From Scleroderma bovista (lineage: Eukaryota; Basidiomycota; Agaricomycetes; Boletales; Sclerodermataceae): a DNA stretch of 27,671 nucleotides. Location of the stretch: assembly GCA_037178675.1 (NCBI GenBank), contig JAYMGJ010000627.1:1-27671 (forward strand), read 5' to 3'. Below are positions 1 through 11,700 of this stretch, in pieces. The translations under genes and the position numbers were made by a program. Every line of letters starts with the position of its first letter. Position 1 is the stretch's first letter. The notes under the pieces were generated by a model. The model was not told the DNA's origin. It did not search any database and saw nothing but the letters and a program-made list of their open reading frames with translations.

Positions 1-482
1 ATGAAAACAGGCACGGGCAGCGGCAGGAATGGTAGAATAGGTGACTGTCAAGGAGTTCCTTGACTCGGGAGCGTACTCGTATGGAGGCTGTATCGTGAAA
101 GTAATCATAGGGGTGCTATGTACTAAGTCCCCACAGGTGTTCCACTAAACTAAGCACAGGGTCTGTTTGCCTGTCGCTATGGCTGGGTCAGGGCACGAGC
201 ACAGCTATGCAGAACTCAAGTGGCTAGTGGCTGCAGATTCTGGGTCTACCTCTCCACGGATGGAGGAACTACTGGTAACTATGGCTCAATCTCCTTGCGG
301 GTACGAACCGCTCTTGAACGGGAGCCGCCCTACAGACACCAGGCATGACCCTGGGCTGGTGTACATATGTATGGACTGCTAAGTAATGTTGAGAGCACAG
401 AGCTACTCAGTGTGACACAAAGTCAACGCTGGCACAAAGCCAAGGGGGTACCGCTTAACGCTACGGTCCACGTTTACTCTCC
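1..482. other. Sequence with no recognised gene
   Basis: Short open stretches exist on the plus strand (for example 167-382), but none shows a recognisable domain, splice structure or promoter. The region lies just beyond the 3' end of the Plavaka relic and may contain that element's terminal non-coding part. No terminal inverted repeat could be matched by eye to the other side of the element. Confidence 0.5.
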
Positions 483-2796
483 TTAAGCCTGGAGTCCGGC
501 AGGTTTGAAATCTCCCTGGCCGGAGATTGGGCCACAGGTATGAGTAGGGACAGAAACATGGTTTCCACCAGGATTAGCTTCTGTTCGGGTGATATGGGAG
601 TATGCGTGGCTGACACCTTCGCCCCAGTGGTAATGCATCAACATGTCTCTGTCAACAAACCTACATATGGTAGATCCTTTGAATGCGCACGAGGATATGA
701 GCCGAGAAAGTATGCCCACCTGTTGACATAGTAGTACTTCCAGTCTGCCCTGTCCCTGGCATTTTGAGAAACTGGCACACCATCAGGATGCACCTTGCCA
801 CTAGCGAAGGCTGGGATAAGATGGCAGCTCTGTAATACATTAGCTGGATCAACAAATCCATATGCGTCGTCCTGGGACATCGGGGTGAATCTTAACAAAT
901 CAAGCGCCAAGTGTTCCCAGCCTGCCGGTACATCTACCACCTCAAACCAACGTACCCACAAAAATTCCAGGCATCTGGGAAGGTAGTCCTTCACACCTGG
1001 GCCAGTGTAAACGACATTCGCATGAAAGATGCCTAAGATGTGTGCATAAAGAAATGGGTGGGGTGAATCCAAAGGCGCCAGCAGCAATATATCACGGTGA
1101 TCGGTGCGCAGGTGGATGGTGTCCTGGGCACAGCAGACATCATATGTGGTATAGTTGACGCGAAATAAATGGTGACGATATATGCGGTCCCTTTTGAAGA
1201 CCACTTGGCTTGAAGTTGAGAGATGCTCTACCTCTTCTGCATCCCAATTTACTACTTCGGAGTCCATGTCAACCTCATGGAGTGCTCGGACGCAGGGCAG
1301 GAGATGAACCTTCAGCTGGAAAATAAAGTCCTTCAGGTGTCCACAACAGTCAGCAATTCAGATCAATCGGCAGGAAATGGAAAGAGTTTCACAAACCTGT
1401 GTAAGAGGGTCATCCGAATTCTTTCCAACAAACAGCATGAGGTCTTCAGGAAAATCCTGAGTCTGCCCAATATGATAGTGATCTTCTGGCTTATTGGGGA
1501 GGTTTTCCTTTCGCTCCACTGGCAGATCAGCTAGCTTCGATCGGACGTGACGAATGCGTGCTTGACGCCGTTCAATTGAAGCAATTTGTGGAATGAATAC
1601 TTTACGGCTAGTGCGGGCAAATCGACTTTTTCCAGTACGGTGCTCGAGCTCTCCCTGGAGTCAAAATATTTAAGATCAAGAGATGAGCAAACATTAATAG
1701 CTTACTGGCTGCGTGGAGTACGAATCCGTCGTACCATACGTTCGAATCTGTTCCGCATAATCTCCAAGAGCATGTAACTTGTAGGTCTGCAAGTTCAGAG
1801 TCTTCGCTCTTCTGGCGACGGTCTGGACACTCTTCTGTGGAGAGGAAATTCCCTGTTTTTGAAAAGCCTCGCGACCCTGGCGTCTTGTTCGGGCTTCAGC
1901 CTCACGACGAAGCTCTTTGGTGGAAAATGCAGCGCAAGTGTCACCAGAGAACATACGGAGGTGATTTCCTAGCATTGCAGTCACCAACTCCAATAACTTG
2001 ACTGTACTTTCCGTGTGCATGCGGAGCTTAGCCAGGCCATGCCAGTGGCAGAGTAGAAAAAGGAGCGACATTACGGAAGCATTGTGTGGTTTAGGTAGAA
2101 GGTTATCAAACACGGGGATAGCACACTAGCCACATCGTAAGACTAATGATGAGATGAACAAAAGTGACCATATGAGCAACAAATCCTCGAAGTCTCTGGC
2201 TGCCATTTTCTTCATCTCGGAGGAATTGGTGCGAAAGCGCCGAATAGTATCACGGCCGAAGGTAGGCACTTGACGATACCTAAACATGGTGTCAACTGAA
2301 ATTACAAGGTATTTGAGAAAATCCAACCGATGATCAAGTTCATGAACCATGCTTGGCTTCAAGGCATCTAAAAGTCTCAATAAGTGGGTAAATATGGCTT
2401 TCCACACCCCCAGCTCAAATTCATGAAGAAGGTCAACTACCAGCATACAGAACAAATCAAACCCGGTAACGCCAAGCCTTTCTGAAAAGGCATTCTATCG
2501 GCAATTGTAAATTATCAGGCTGCAGTGGTGGGGAAGAATACTTAACTAATGTTGGAACTAGAGATTCACTTTTAAGTAATTCCTCAACTTGCGAAGTATG
2601 GACTGCATAGTGCGCCTCATAAATCAACCGGCGGGCAGCGACAACCTTGTCACGTCGCTCTTTTGTGTCAGAGCATTGAAGGAGCTTTCGCTGCAACATA
2701 TCCATCTCAGCAGCAATCTGGTGAACCCTAGATTTAGGAATTAGACAGCGAGGACATAGGCACGCGCCCATGTTTTGAATGGTAGCAATGAGGACT

Positions 2797-2849
2797 CTGC
2801 GTTAACCCAGATTGGCCATCGACACAAGTACGAAAATACATCTACTCAC
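2797..2849 (-). other. Relic spliceosomal intron inside the Plavaka gene
   Basis: The donor is GTGAGT immediately after CCTGAAAA, and the acceptor is CGCAG before AGTCCTC. Removing these 53 nt joins the two exons in frame across YPEK-VLIATIQ, a block continuous in related transposases. The intron therefore still looks spliceable although the gene is dead. Confidence 0.65.
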
Positions 2850-3500
2850 TTTTCAGGGTAGTCGGCTGAATATGTAAATATCCGAGGATAAAGTCGACGA
2901 TTAATCCCATCGAAGCATTGGCCAACAATCCCATGTTGGTATGCTTCAATGAATACGTCATCCAGCAACATTTCCCACTGTGCATGGAACAATTCCCTAT
3001 GGCAATGTGTGAAAAAGCTGTTACCAAGTGCATTTTCACCTGCATTTTCCTTAGCAAAGTCCTTGAATGCATCGGGAAGCTATTTACCCCATTTTAGCAA
3101 GTAGTTATATTGCGCTGAATAGAATTAGGGAGACATACTGTTTGGAAATATGCTGCATGAGAGCAAAGATTACAGGATGGCCGGCAATGGACATACTTCG
3201 ACTCGTTCCCCATATAAACGTACAAAGGCCACAATTTGGCTGTGCCGAAGGCAGTAAGGTGAGTCGCATCTGACCAAAACATAAGCGCAATGACACGCCG
3301 CGGAAGATTACATCCAGGTTCAGGTGGGGAATCCTGAAGTTGGCGATGGGCTGTTAAGAAGCTTGCAGAGGTATAGAGCTCCCCATAAACCCTCTCATCC
3401 TTGTCCCTGTGGGGTGGGTGCCAGCGCAGCTCATATGGTTCATAATGGAGGAGGCGGTGATGAGAAGCGTCTGATATATTCTCACGAATGATATTGACCA

Positions 3501-3825
3501 AGGAACGATGGTGAAAGTCCTCGATAATATAATCCTTTGGGCCAGGGTGCTGAGTATGACGATGAAAGGGAGTGCATATCTGAACAGCAGTCTTCTTCCA
3601 TCCACCATCAACATCCAGCCACTCGCAATCTTCCTCAGTTTCATTATCTCGAATGCTACTCTTGCCGAGTTCCCGATTGATCGCTGCCCAGTTTGTGGTT
3701 CGCACATCTTCAGGGTGATATTCTGGGTGTCCAATAATATCAAGAAGTGTCTTAAAACTTGTCTGAGACTTCTGGTGTCCGTGATTCCAATACCAATCCC
3801 CCAGAAGTAAGGAAGTTTCGTTCGG
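3501..3825 (-). repeat. 325-bp direct duplication of Plavaka coding sequence, downstream copy
   Basis: This is the second copy of the 4013-4337 segment, differing at scattered, mostly transition sites. On the minus strand it reads on smoothly into the C-terminal half (LVNIIREN...), so each copy is fused to a different half of the gene. The pair behaves like a long target duplication around the insert 3826-4012. Confidence 0.9.
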
Positions 3826-4012
3826 TGTGTGCCTAAGTGAGGGAAGAGGTCAGAACAACCAACAACCAACACCAAATGACAGCAGTATGTGAGTGGTGGT
3901 CTTCCTTTGCGTATCTGGTATCTAATCTCCTGAGGGGGATGTGCTGCACGCCTTCAGGCAAGGTGCAGAAGGGAAGGGAAGGGCTTCTGATGGGGAATAT
4001 ATGCGACTGGGG
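3826..4012 (+). repeat. 187-bp dispersed segment inserted between the Plavaka duplications
   Basis: It begins GTGCCTAAGTGAGGGAAG and ends near ATGCGACTGGGG. It matches 18131-18330 in reverse complement over nearly its whole length, with roughly one difference per ten bases. It does not resemble transposase sequence and has no evident terminal inverted repeats or poly(A) tail. It could be a short non-autonomous element, or filler DNA copied from elsewhere during break repair. Confidence 0.8.
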
Positions 4013-4337
4013 AGGAACGATGGTGAAAGTCCTCGATAATATAATCTTTTGGGCCAGGGTGCCAAGTACGATGATGAAAGGGAGTGCATATCTGAACAGC
4101 AGTCTTCTTCCATCCACCATCAACATCCAGCCACTCGCAATCTTCCTCAGTTTCATTATCTCGAACGCTACTCTTGCCGAGTTCCTGATTGATCGCTGCC
4201 CAGTTTGTGGTTCGCACATCTTTGGGGTGATATTCTGGGTGTCCAATAATATCAAGAAGTGTCTTAAAACTTGTCTGAGACTTCTGGTGTCTGTGATTCC
4301 AATACCAATCCCCCAGAAGTAAGGAAATTTCGTTCGG
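4013..4337 (-). repeat. 325-bp direct duplication of Plavaka coding sequence, upstream copy
   Basis: This is near-identical to 3501-3825. Both copies begin AGGAACGATGGTGAAAG and end TTTCGTTCGG on the plus strand. Read on the minus strand it encodes the GDWYWNH to EDFHHRS part of the transposase, including the TTNWAAIN segment. It joins smoothly to coding sequence on its right (NPFYPYPNEI...), so this copy continues the N-terminal half of the gene. Confidence 0.9.
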
Positions 4338-4836
4338 GTAGGGATAAAATGGGTTTGTAGCCTTTTCATTAAGCCGATTGGAGTTCCTCTGTTGCAGAGC
4401 GGAGAGACCTGCCTCATCCAACCAATTATCTGTGTCGGGATCATTAGTTGGCAATGAATCTTCATCATACAACTGAAACAGGCCAAAGTCGTTTATCTGG
4501 GTCTTGATCTTTGGGCATGAGGGTAACAATGGTACGTCCATTACGGGTACGGGGCAAGTCGGTGGCAACGCATGCAAAGGACCAGACAAATTCGAAGAAT
4601 CTGTATTTTTCCCCGCTTCCAGAGGAGGCAACGGCCTGGGTGGCTCTGGTACAAAGTCTCTGTAGCATGTAGGTAACCAGCAGTTGAGGCGACAGGGCCT
4701 CCGCTGAGCCAAAGACAAAATATCATTGTTGGCTTGGATATCGACATGACCCTTAAATCCGATATGTAATGATGTTAGTCACAACCTAGGCCCAAATGCT
4801 GGTGACGTACAAGATCCATTTCTGCAGTTGGGGTTG

Positions 4837-5112
4837 CTAGAAGGTCCCCAGCTTTGGCCCGGTGTCTGACACATATGTGCACAGACGGTTGGCTAGACTC
4901 TGCAGTCCGGTCAGGCTCAATGGGCCCTTCAGTGCAAGCCTTCTTGCTCCAATACATTTCTTTCGCCCTGGAAAGCGCCCCAGAGAGGTGGTCTTGCCCT
5001 TCATACAACCCTTTTCATGCCATGTGAAAGTATTAAGACCTATGAACGTGTGACCACAAATGCACGTCTGGGAAAATACTTTGTCCAAGTCAGACATGCT
5101 AAGTAGTGCCAA
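4837..5112 (-). pseudogene. Plavaka N-terminal zinc-finger exon fragment
   Basis: This is the 5' end of the transposase relic. A start at 5097 gives MSDLDKVFSQTC, followed by a CxC(G)xxF...NxFxWHxxGC pattern typical of the putative DNA-binding finger at the front of these proteins. The frame is lost soon after (a shift near 5000 is needed to read LSGALSRAKEMYW). About 85-100 bases upstream on the minus strand there is an AT-rich TATATA stretch (near 5196-5203) that could be the old core promoter. Confidence 0.6.
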
Positions 5113-5332
5113 AAAAGGTGTGGTATGTGGAGCTACTAGTGGAGACCAGAATGTTTTAAAACATGAGTGGGCTGGCTGTCAAGTACAACAACACGAATAT
5201 ATAAAAATGCAACAAAACTTAACCGAGTGTTTGAAAAGCAGCTGGATTACTATGTTATTCATACACATTCAATGCACCACTTCCCAGCTTTAATGTTGTG
5301 CAGACATGGATTGATGGACCAAATGTCACCAC

Positions 5333-5900
5333 CTACACCACCTTCTGCCTGTATGGCCAGCTAAAAGGCTTGAAAGTGAGTCGGGACACCACCTCCTTGA
5401 ATCTCCCGTCAGCAGTTGAGTTGGTCACAAACTGCTCGTGATAGTAGTAGGCATCATGATACAATGTCATCTTCTCATCCCCAATCACAGCAGAGATACT
5501 CCCCTCAACCTCCTCAATTTCGCTTTGAACCTCCGCTAGTGAAGTGATGAGCTCTCTTTTCTTATCGAGAAAGGCCTTCCAGGTCTTAATGAGCTTGAGG
5601 GGAGTAGTACTGGGTGGACACTATGGAGCAAATATTAGCATGTTTGAGGCTGCCGATTAACCAACATACGTCCACAGATGTGATAATTTCTTCAAAGCGA
5701 GCATCAGGTAAACTGACGTCATGGATGTGAAATGTCGAATATCTATGTATTGAGCTCAGCCCAACAGGGAGTTGTTGGTGGGTGTCATCAGGCTCAGGAC
5801 CTGATTCACGCTGCCTTGTGTCATGTGGGTGGTTGAGTGTTGAAGGAGAACAACGAGGGTCTATAGAGAAAGGGAACATTGCTAATGCTGCTTGAGGCAT
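5333..5900 (-). CDS. Small hypothetical protein with a coiled-coil C-terminal half
   Basis: Family not recognised. Exon 5900-5670 and final exon 5620-5333 are joined across a 49-nt intron (donor GTATGT, acceptor CATAG with a GCTAAT branch site), in frame at SVD-CPPSTTPLK. The final exon encodes a charged stretch (KTWKAFLDKKREL, then EVQSEIEEVEGS) likely to form a coiled coil. It ends at a TAG in positions 5335-5333. The start at 5900 (MPQAALAMF) is the first ATG that does not depend on an uncertain upstream intron. The frame stays open to 5969, and another exon may lie between 6000 and 6160. A minus-strand TATA box at 6231-6239 fits a transcript from about 6205. The gene sits just upstream of the Plavaka relic on the same strand and could be its second gene or unrelated. 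Confidence 0.5.
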
Positions 5901-6230
5901 ATCGAATGGATATCGGCGGTGGAGAGACTCTTCAATGTTTGTATCCCTACATTTATGCATATTTTTCATACTCCGACAGTCCCATCATTGATGAGAGGCG
6001 TGACAGTGGCAGGAGTGACTCACCAATTTTAGCTACCTGAGATTTCAGGTTTGGAGAATGGACAGAACCATCGGATGATTGCCACTACATTCCGTTGCGT
6101 TAGATAGAAATACAGCTGTGCCCAGAACAAGCACCGCACCAACAAAGTCCTAGAGTGCAATGACATGAAATTGTTATGTAGCTGTTGGTAGAAGAGTAAG
6201 TGCAAAAGAGCAGAAGGCGGAGCTTGAAAC

Positions 6231-6239
6231 CCTTATATA
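6231..6239 (-). promoter_or_regulatory. Possible TATA box for the small minus-strand gene
   Basis: The minus strand reads TATATAAGG here, about 330 bases upstream of the first secure ATG (5900). If it is used, an upstream exon or a 5' UTR intron must lie between about 6205 and 5970. A candidate intron with a GTGAGT donor starts near 6020. Confidence 0.35.
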
Positions 6240-6879
6240 CAGAAACGGTCTCACAATGGTGGAATTCAAGTCCGCTTTGGTAATGTCGGACCTTCAGATT
6301 TATTTACAAGTGGTGCCACAATATTTGCCGTGTTTGGCATATGTCTGGCACCACACACAAGAATTTGGCCATTATGTAAACCAGAAGCACTGTTGTGAGT
6401 GATGCAGCTTCGCCAGACCGTAGTACATCATAAAGTAAGCTGTAACCAAATACTAAGAAGCTTGTAAGGGAATTAAGTTAAGAAAAGAACAAGTGATTTG
6501 TCAGTAGCTCTCCTATTATGATAATGAGCACGAGGGCGGTATGACGTGCACGGCGGGAATGCAGTGCTCAATACGAAGCTATGAGCGATACGGCTGGGGG
6601 TGCAAGAGATATAGCTGGGCAAGCTTACACACACAAGAGGTACTACGGGTGAGAAGACTCGGGCTTCGCTTGATATTTCCATTTACTCTACCATGAATAT
6701 ATATTCCTCTGGTGACTCTCAGCCTCAGCTTCTCTTGCCCACTTTTGGGCATCTCTTTGGCTCCCTAGGCTTCTCGTGTCAAAGCACATTGCAGAGGTCT
6801 TTGGAAAGCTACTGGATATAATCAGTGATGCCTGTAGAGGAAGCATCAAGCATGTACGTCAAATGGCAAGGGTGAGCCG
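6240..6879. other. Intergenic sequence, nothing recognised
   Basis: No conserved coding block, clean splice pair or repeat was found. The short open frames on both strands lack support. Confidence 0.4.
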
Positions 6880-8640
6880 AGCATGTTGAGCAGCGTTGAA
6901 ATGGCTGGCATAGGCGACGGTACTGGTGTGAAGACGGGTGCTGGAGGTGCGAGTTGCGGTATAGATGTAATGGACAGCCTTGAAATCTGGATGGATGTGT
7001 CAAGGGGGCACAGAGAGGTGCCAAGCTTTGGAAATGGCACAAATACAGCTGCAAACGCAATGGAAACCATCAGTACGCATCAAAACAGCACAAAACCTTG
7101 AAACTTAGTACCTGTAGCGAGTTGGCATGTAAACAACCCAGACAAGCGCAGAAGCTATGCAAGCACCCCGAACGTACGTGCAGATGCGCACGGCATTGCA
7201 AATCATGCAAATACATCTGCCAACATACAGGTAAATGTCAGTGCATGCCCAACAAACCTGGACCTGCAGGATATACCTACAAGTAATCCAAGGTGGCACC
7301 CAGATGAGTTGGACTGGTTCGAGAGCCATTCAAGCATGCTGAACGTGTGCACACAGGCGCATAGCGATGTAAGTAGCTGGAGGACGCCTAGATTCATGCC
7401 AGAAAGCGTCAGAATACCCGAAAATGGCTATGGACCAACTCGAGGCGCAAAATGGGGCACACACGAGCCAGAAAGGTCGGGGAACCTTTTGGATGCATCA
7501 GGCACGTGCACGTACACGCAGAATGTTGCAAGCGACTTGAGAAGACCTGCAAACACGTCAGAAACCATATAAAATGATCAGGCGAGTTGAACCACAACAA
7601 AACGGCTGGGGTGGGCCAGGAATACAGCAGCTGACATGCAGAAAATGTCAGTACTATAAGTACAACAGGGCCAAAACCACCCAACATACCTATTAGAGGC
7701 ACAAGGACGTGCACAAATGAGTCAGGCGGGCTCGAGAGCTGTGCAGGCACACAGATCATGTTCACCGACAGGCGCAACATTGGAAATGGTGTGAATACGG
7801 CTGCTGTGGGTTGTGGTGGCAGCGCATGTGCGATTATAGGTGCTGGATGTGGTGAAGTGGTGGCGCATGGTGTTGCAAGTCGGACGAGCGGGTTGGGGGG
7901 GAAGATGTTCACAGCGATGGAATCAACATGGATGCAACTGAAAATGCATGCCAGGTCATCAGGATAGGTTGGAAAAGGTCGAAATCCTCAGACTTACCTA
8001 TAGGGGGGGCAAGGCAACACCCAGATCGGTCGAATGCCTTCAGGGACCATGCGGACACGTTGAGCGTATGTATGGTGGCAGATGGTTTTGGGAGCCACGC
8101 AGGAGTGTTGAGCACATGTACGCACCTGCAAATGGTAGGAACAACACAAAAAGGTCTGCAAACGCGCCCAAAATCATCAAATGACGCTGAATCAAACCAA
8201 AATTGCTAAATTCACCTATTGGGACTGAGAAACGGTTGGTAGATGTGACGGACAGCTGCGGGAGCCACACGGATGCGTTGAGCATACACACGGACGTGCG
8301 TGATGCTACAGATGACACGAAAACACAAGTCCGAGATCGTTAGAACATGTCGAAGCACGTCGAGGATGCAAAACTCACTTGACATGCGACAACTGAGATG
8401 GCCAAGCGTCATGAACAATGGACACGCATTGGCATCGCAGATGTTGATGTGTACGTGCCACTGAACTCACCTACCAAAGCCCTAGAAATGCCAAGTCAGA
8501 GACTTATCTTTGGAGAAGTCGAGGTTGAGGCGTTGTGGACAGTGGAGACGGTAACGGTGAGAAACATTGATGAAATGGCTACTGGTGGAAATGGCGTGGA
8601 CGATACAGCTAATGGCAGCAACATTGACTAAATGCAAGTG
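6880..8640. repeat. Decayed repeat field with several interspersed motif families
   Basis: Degenerate motifs recur. GGAAATGGYRYRRAYACRGCTG-like sequence appears near 7028, 7782 and 8586. A GRGAGCCAYRCRG...GTTGAGCAYRY motif occurs near 7320, 8040, 8093 and 8260. On the minus strand, ACCTAT-type sites that look like splice donors recur near 7262, 7690, 7998, 8220 and 8461. The last three are spaced about 220-240 bases. In minus-strand translation the segments share an IGxFxxFxLIQ-like phrase preceded by ML(N)xSxWL. No unit is intact. This could be an old tandem array or a multi-exon repeat gene now lost. The open frames seen here are short and conflicting, so no CDS is called. Confidence 0.45.
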
Positions 8641-8769
8641 GAGGAAGCGCTGTTGGTTGGAGATAGTCAGCCGAGCATTTCTTGTAGGACAAAAACAACA
8701 GCATACATATTACGCATGGGGGTACATTCTTTGAATCTACAATTCGCAGTACCAGTATGATATGGCTAA

Positions 8770-11700
8770 CTATGGACGAGCTTCTACCACCCAACAAACA
8801 TTATCAAAGGGTAACATCGTACTATCATCAAGCACAACCTGCCGTTTCTTGGTCCTACACTCCTTAATAGTATGGACTTGTCCTGCCTTTTGGCCCTTTA
8901 TTACCAAACACTTCTCACCCTTCCCTCTAGGTGCCGCAGGAGTTAAGTACTCTGCAGGAATCGTGTGATGCTCGATAATGGGGCAACGGAGTGCAGTCAC
9001 AGTGACGCATACGGATCCAGGAGGTGCAGGACCCTCTTTACCAAGAAATCGGTCTGGACAAGTTGTGCGGACAACCTGTTTAATTAAGGTGCCATGTTTG
9101 TACTGAAGCCCTACATTAAAACAGACATGATAGTCTGTAAAACGACAGAAGTCATCGTCAAAAAACCAGGGTATCGTGCCTTAAGGTCTTGATTAGCATA
9201 GGACGTGGGATGATTTAAAAGTGTCATACCTTTATTCACCTCAGGTTGTGTTGTTGGGGGGGTGGCTGATGGCACGGGGCCCGACAGCCATGGTTCACTT
9301 GTATCATCCAAGTTTGGTAGTTCGCCCGCTGCAGGAGATACTGGTCGGGAGGGGGGAGGAGTTTGTCGCCTTGGCTTGACAGGTTCTGGGACAAAAGATC
9401 TTCGCTGCAGAGCTATTAAAGCTTTCAGTCGAGCGTCATCAAGTTTAGCTCCTGTCAATAGATAACCCCCACTACCGGATAGTTATTGTGTGCACAGGAT
9501 AACAAGTGCCATGAGATAACTTACTTAGTTGCAATGTCGGTATTCTTGATTTCAAAACTCGGGTATCCTATCATGGAAATGACGCTAGATTGATGTCCCA
9601 AGGATACTAACTGGGCCAGACAACCTTTCTTGTCCCCAGCAATAACCCAAACCTCAGACCCATTCCACAATGATAACGGTGGCGCCCAGTTACATACTTT
9701 CAAACAGAAGGATATGGGGACATTAATCTACACGGGGTTAGGAAGTATTGGGAAGACAGCGTCAATACATACCTTTGCACCATCGCATCCAATCTCGATG
9801 GAAGCGCTACGAAAGTCCACGCGGATAACTACACCCATTCGACCCCAGTTTTGTCCTCGTGCAACTTCGACTATGTCGCCCACAGTTACATTGTAGCCGT
9901 TTTGATGTGAATATGTTAAGGTGGAAGGAGCTTGAGTTTCTGCGTCGTCCGCGTAAATCCTGACCAGGGTGTAACCTTCGTGTTCAATAATGTCGTCTTG
10001 AGGAGGAAGCTCATCTGGCGCCGTGGGTTTGATCGGACGAATGGTGTGGGGGCCAAACTCGTCATGTTCGACACTACGCATGTCACCTATATATTCGACC
10101 TCCAGGAACGGAGGCTCGATCAACATAATTCTTCCGACAAGGCCTCGTCTGTGGGCGCGCACAACGCTAGCAAGGTCTCCAATTTGGATGTGATCCTGAA
10201 GTGGTTTGGGATCACGGGTGTAGCTATCCAGCCTGTGGTGCTGAGCGATGTCTGAGGGCCTGTGATCAGGGGTGAAGGAGTGCACTAGTATTGCGTCCAC
10301 TTGAATCTATGCAAGTATTAGTTAGTATTAGTTAGGCACTTGGCACATACCTCATTTCTCTCACCATGTCGACAAGCAGACAGAGTAAGCATTTCGTCTA
10401 CACGATACAGGACGCAGCCCTCAACCCCTCTATCATCACCTGCAAAAATTTTAACCCAGTCACCACGCCTATACTCGCGTTGCAAGTCGAAAATTGGACA
10501 AGCAAACACTTCAGCTTCTCCATCATCTCCATCATTGTTAGTATCAATGGTGGCAGATTGATTTTCCAAATCTACGGAGATGATGCGCCCAAGTCTATCA
10601 CGAAGGTCTCCCTTAACGATGCGAACAAGGTCGTCTTGTCGCCACAATTGCGCTGAGAACATAAGAATCGTCTGGCGGATTAAAGAAGGATGAATGCCGG
10701 CCAAAACATGGAACGCAATGCTATCGGGATGTGGTACTTCCACCACCTCCAGTAGGCGCTTCGAAAACGAACGAAGAAGGAGGCCCTGATGGTAGACGAG
10801 TCCACGGCAGGTCACCACTCCACCACATGCATCAGACGGTTGTTCTACCGTCACCGTAGATCCAGCCTGTCGAGCCCTGTCGATATCGAACAGGAGCTGT
10901 CGCTGATCATCATTGTAGGGGCATTGCCAAGGAGCAACTAGAATATCGAGTTTATCTTCATCCTGAGATAGCACATACCTGATGTCGTTATTGTATATAC
11001 CACGCTTGACTCGCACCCAGAATGCCGAAGCATAGACTTCGCACGGGGAATACAGCGATGGTACTTCTTCCGCCGGAACAAGGGCGATTTCTCGGACGAC
11101 TGAGCGATGGCTTGGTGGTAGGGATGTCCGGATTTCTTTCGGACTCGTGGCTTCTACGTACAACGACTGATGGTAACCAGGAGTAACCTTGAACGATTTC
11201 ACTTGGAGGACATGCTGAATGTAATTGGCTGCCCTTTCTGCAAGGGAATTAGACTAAAAATCTGGAAACAAAGTTACATACCTGTCATGACATTGACTTT
11301 ATAAACATGGATAGGGGGGGATGCAGAGGGGATGGGAGAAGTGCAAAGTCCACGTGAGTCACCTCGGCCAGCATCGGAGCGACCACTTTCATAGTGGCGG
11401 CAGATATTATCCACACGAGAAGCGAAGGCTGCTCGCCCAGCAGGTAGCACCTCCGAGACTTGCAGACGACCGCCCATCGGTGTGTCACCATCGCCAATTT
11501 CGTCATCGTCATCGTCATCATCATCTTCACCACCATCTTTGGATGCGTGTAGGTCAAGGAAGGGATTGTTTCGTTGGACGTCAGTCCTCCGTCGCTTCTG
11601 CTTCGAAGGACCAGCCTTAGCGCTGGTTCGTTGGGGAGTGTCTGCTCTCTTCCGCTTCCGAGATACCTTCAAAGTGGCTTTCGTGCTGTCATCCCCGTCG

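Larger units (their letters stand above)
483..5112 (-). pseudogene. Decayed Plavaka-family (CMC-like) DNA transposase gene
   Basis: The gene encoded a cut-and-paste DNA transposase of the basidiomycete Plavaka group. Reading leftward, conserved blocks appear in order but in changing frames. First comes an N-terminal zinc-finger-like C-x-C...H-x4-C block (about 5070-5020), then SLAQRRPCRL (about 4710) and a GDWYWNH block that occurs twice. Next are GELYTS, LMFWSDATHLT (about 3280), HRELFHAQWE and FTYSADYPEK (about 2860). A 53-nt relic intron (2849-2797) splices AA to A and restores YPEK-VLIATIQ. After it come CPRCLIPKSRVH, VDLLHEFELGVWK (about 2420), KKMAARDFEDLL, GTTDSYSTQP (about 1700), ERRQARIRHVRSK, and the C-terminal FLWVRWF...HLIPAF...YYYVNRF. 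SDATHLT, SADYPEK and LLHEFELG probably carry the acidic catalytic residues, but I cannot assign the triad. Frameshifts near 5000, 2480 and 720, a lost splice donor near 2180, and the duplication with insert at 3501-4337 make it inactive. The family call rests on block order recalled from homologues. Confidence 0.85.

Noticed and set aside
167..382. 71-residue plus-strand frame near the left end
   Set aside because: No domain, splice or promoter support; its length is expected by chance.
3837..4322. Plus-strand 161-residue frame over the Plavaka duplication
   Set aside because: It is antisense to conserved transposase coding sequence and spans the insert junction.
9472..9524. Splicing exon 5 of the Spt5-like gene to the TTGACAG acceptor
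   Set aside because: That junction gives an immediate stop codon. The upstream CCGGTAG acceptor keeps the frame.
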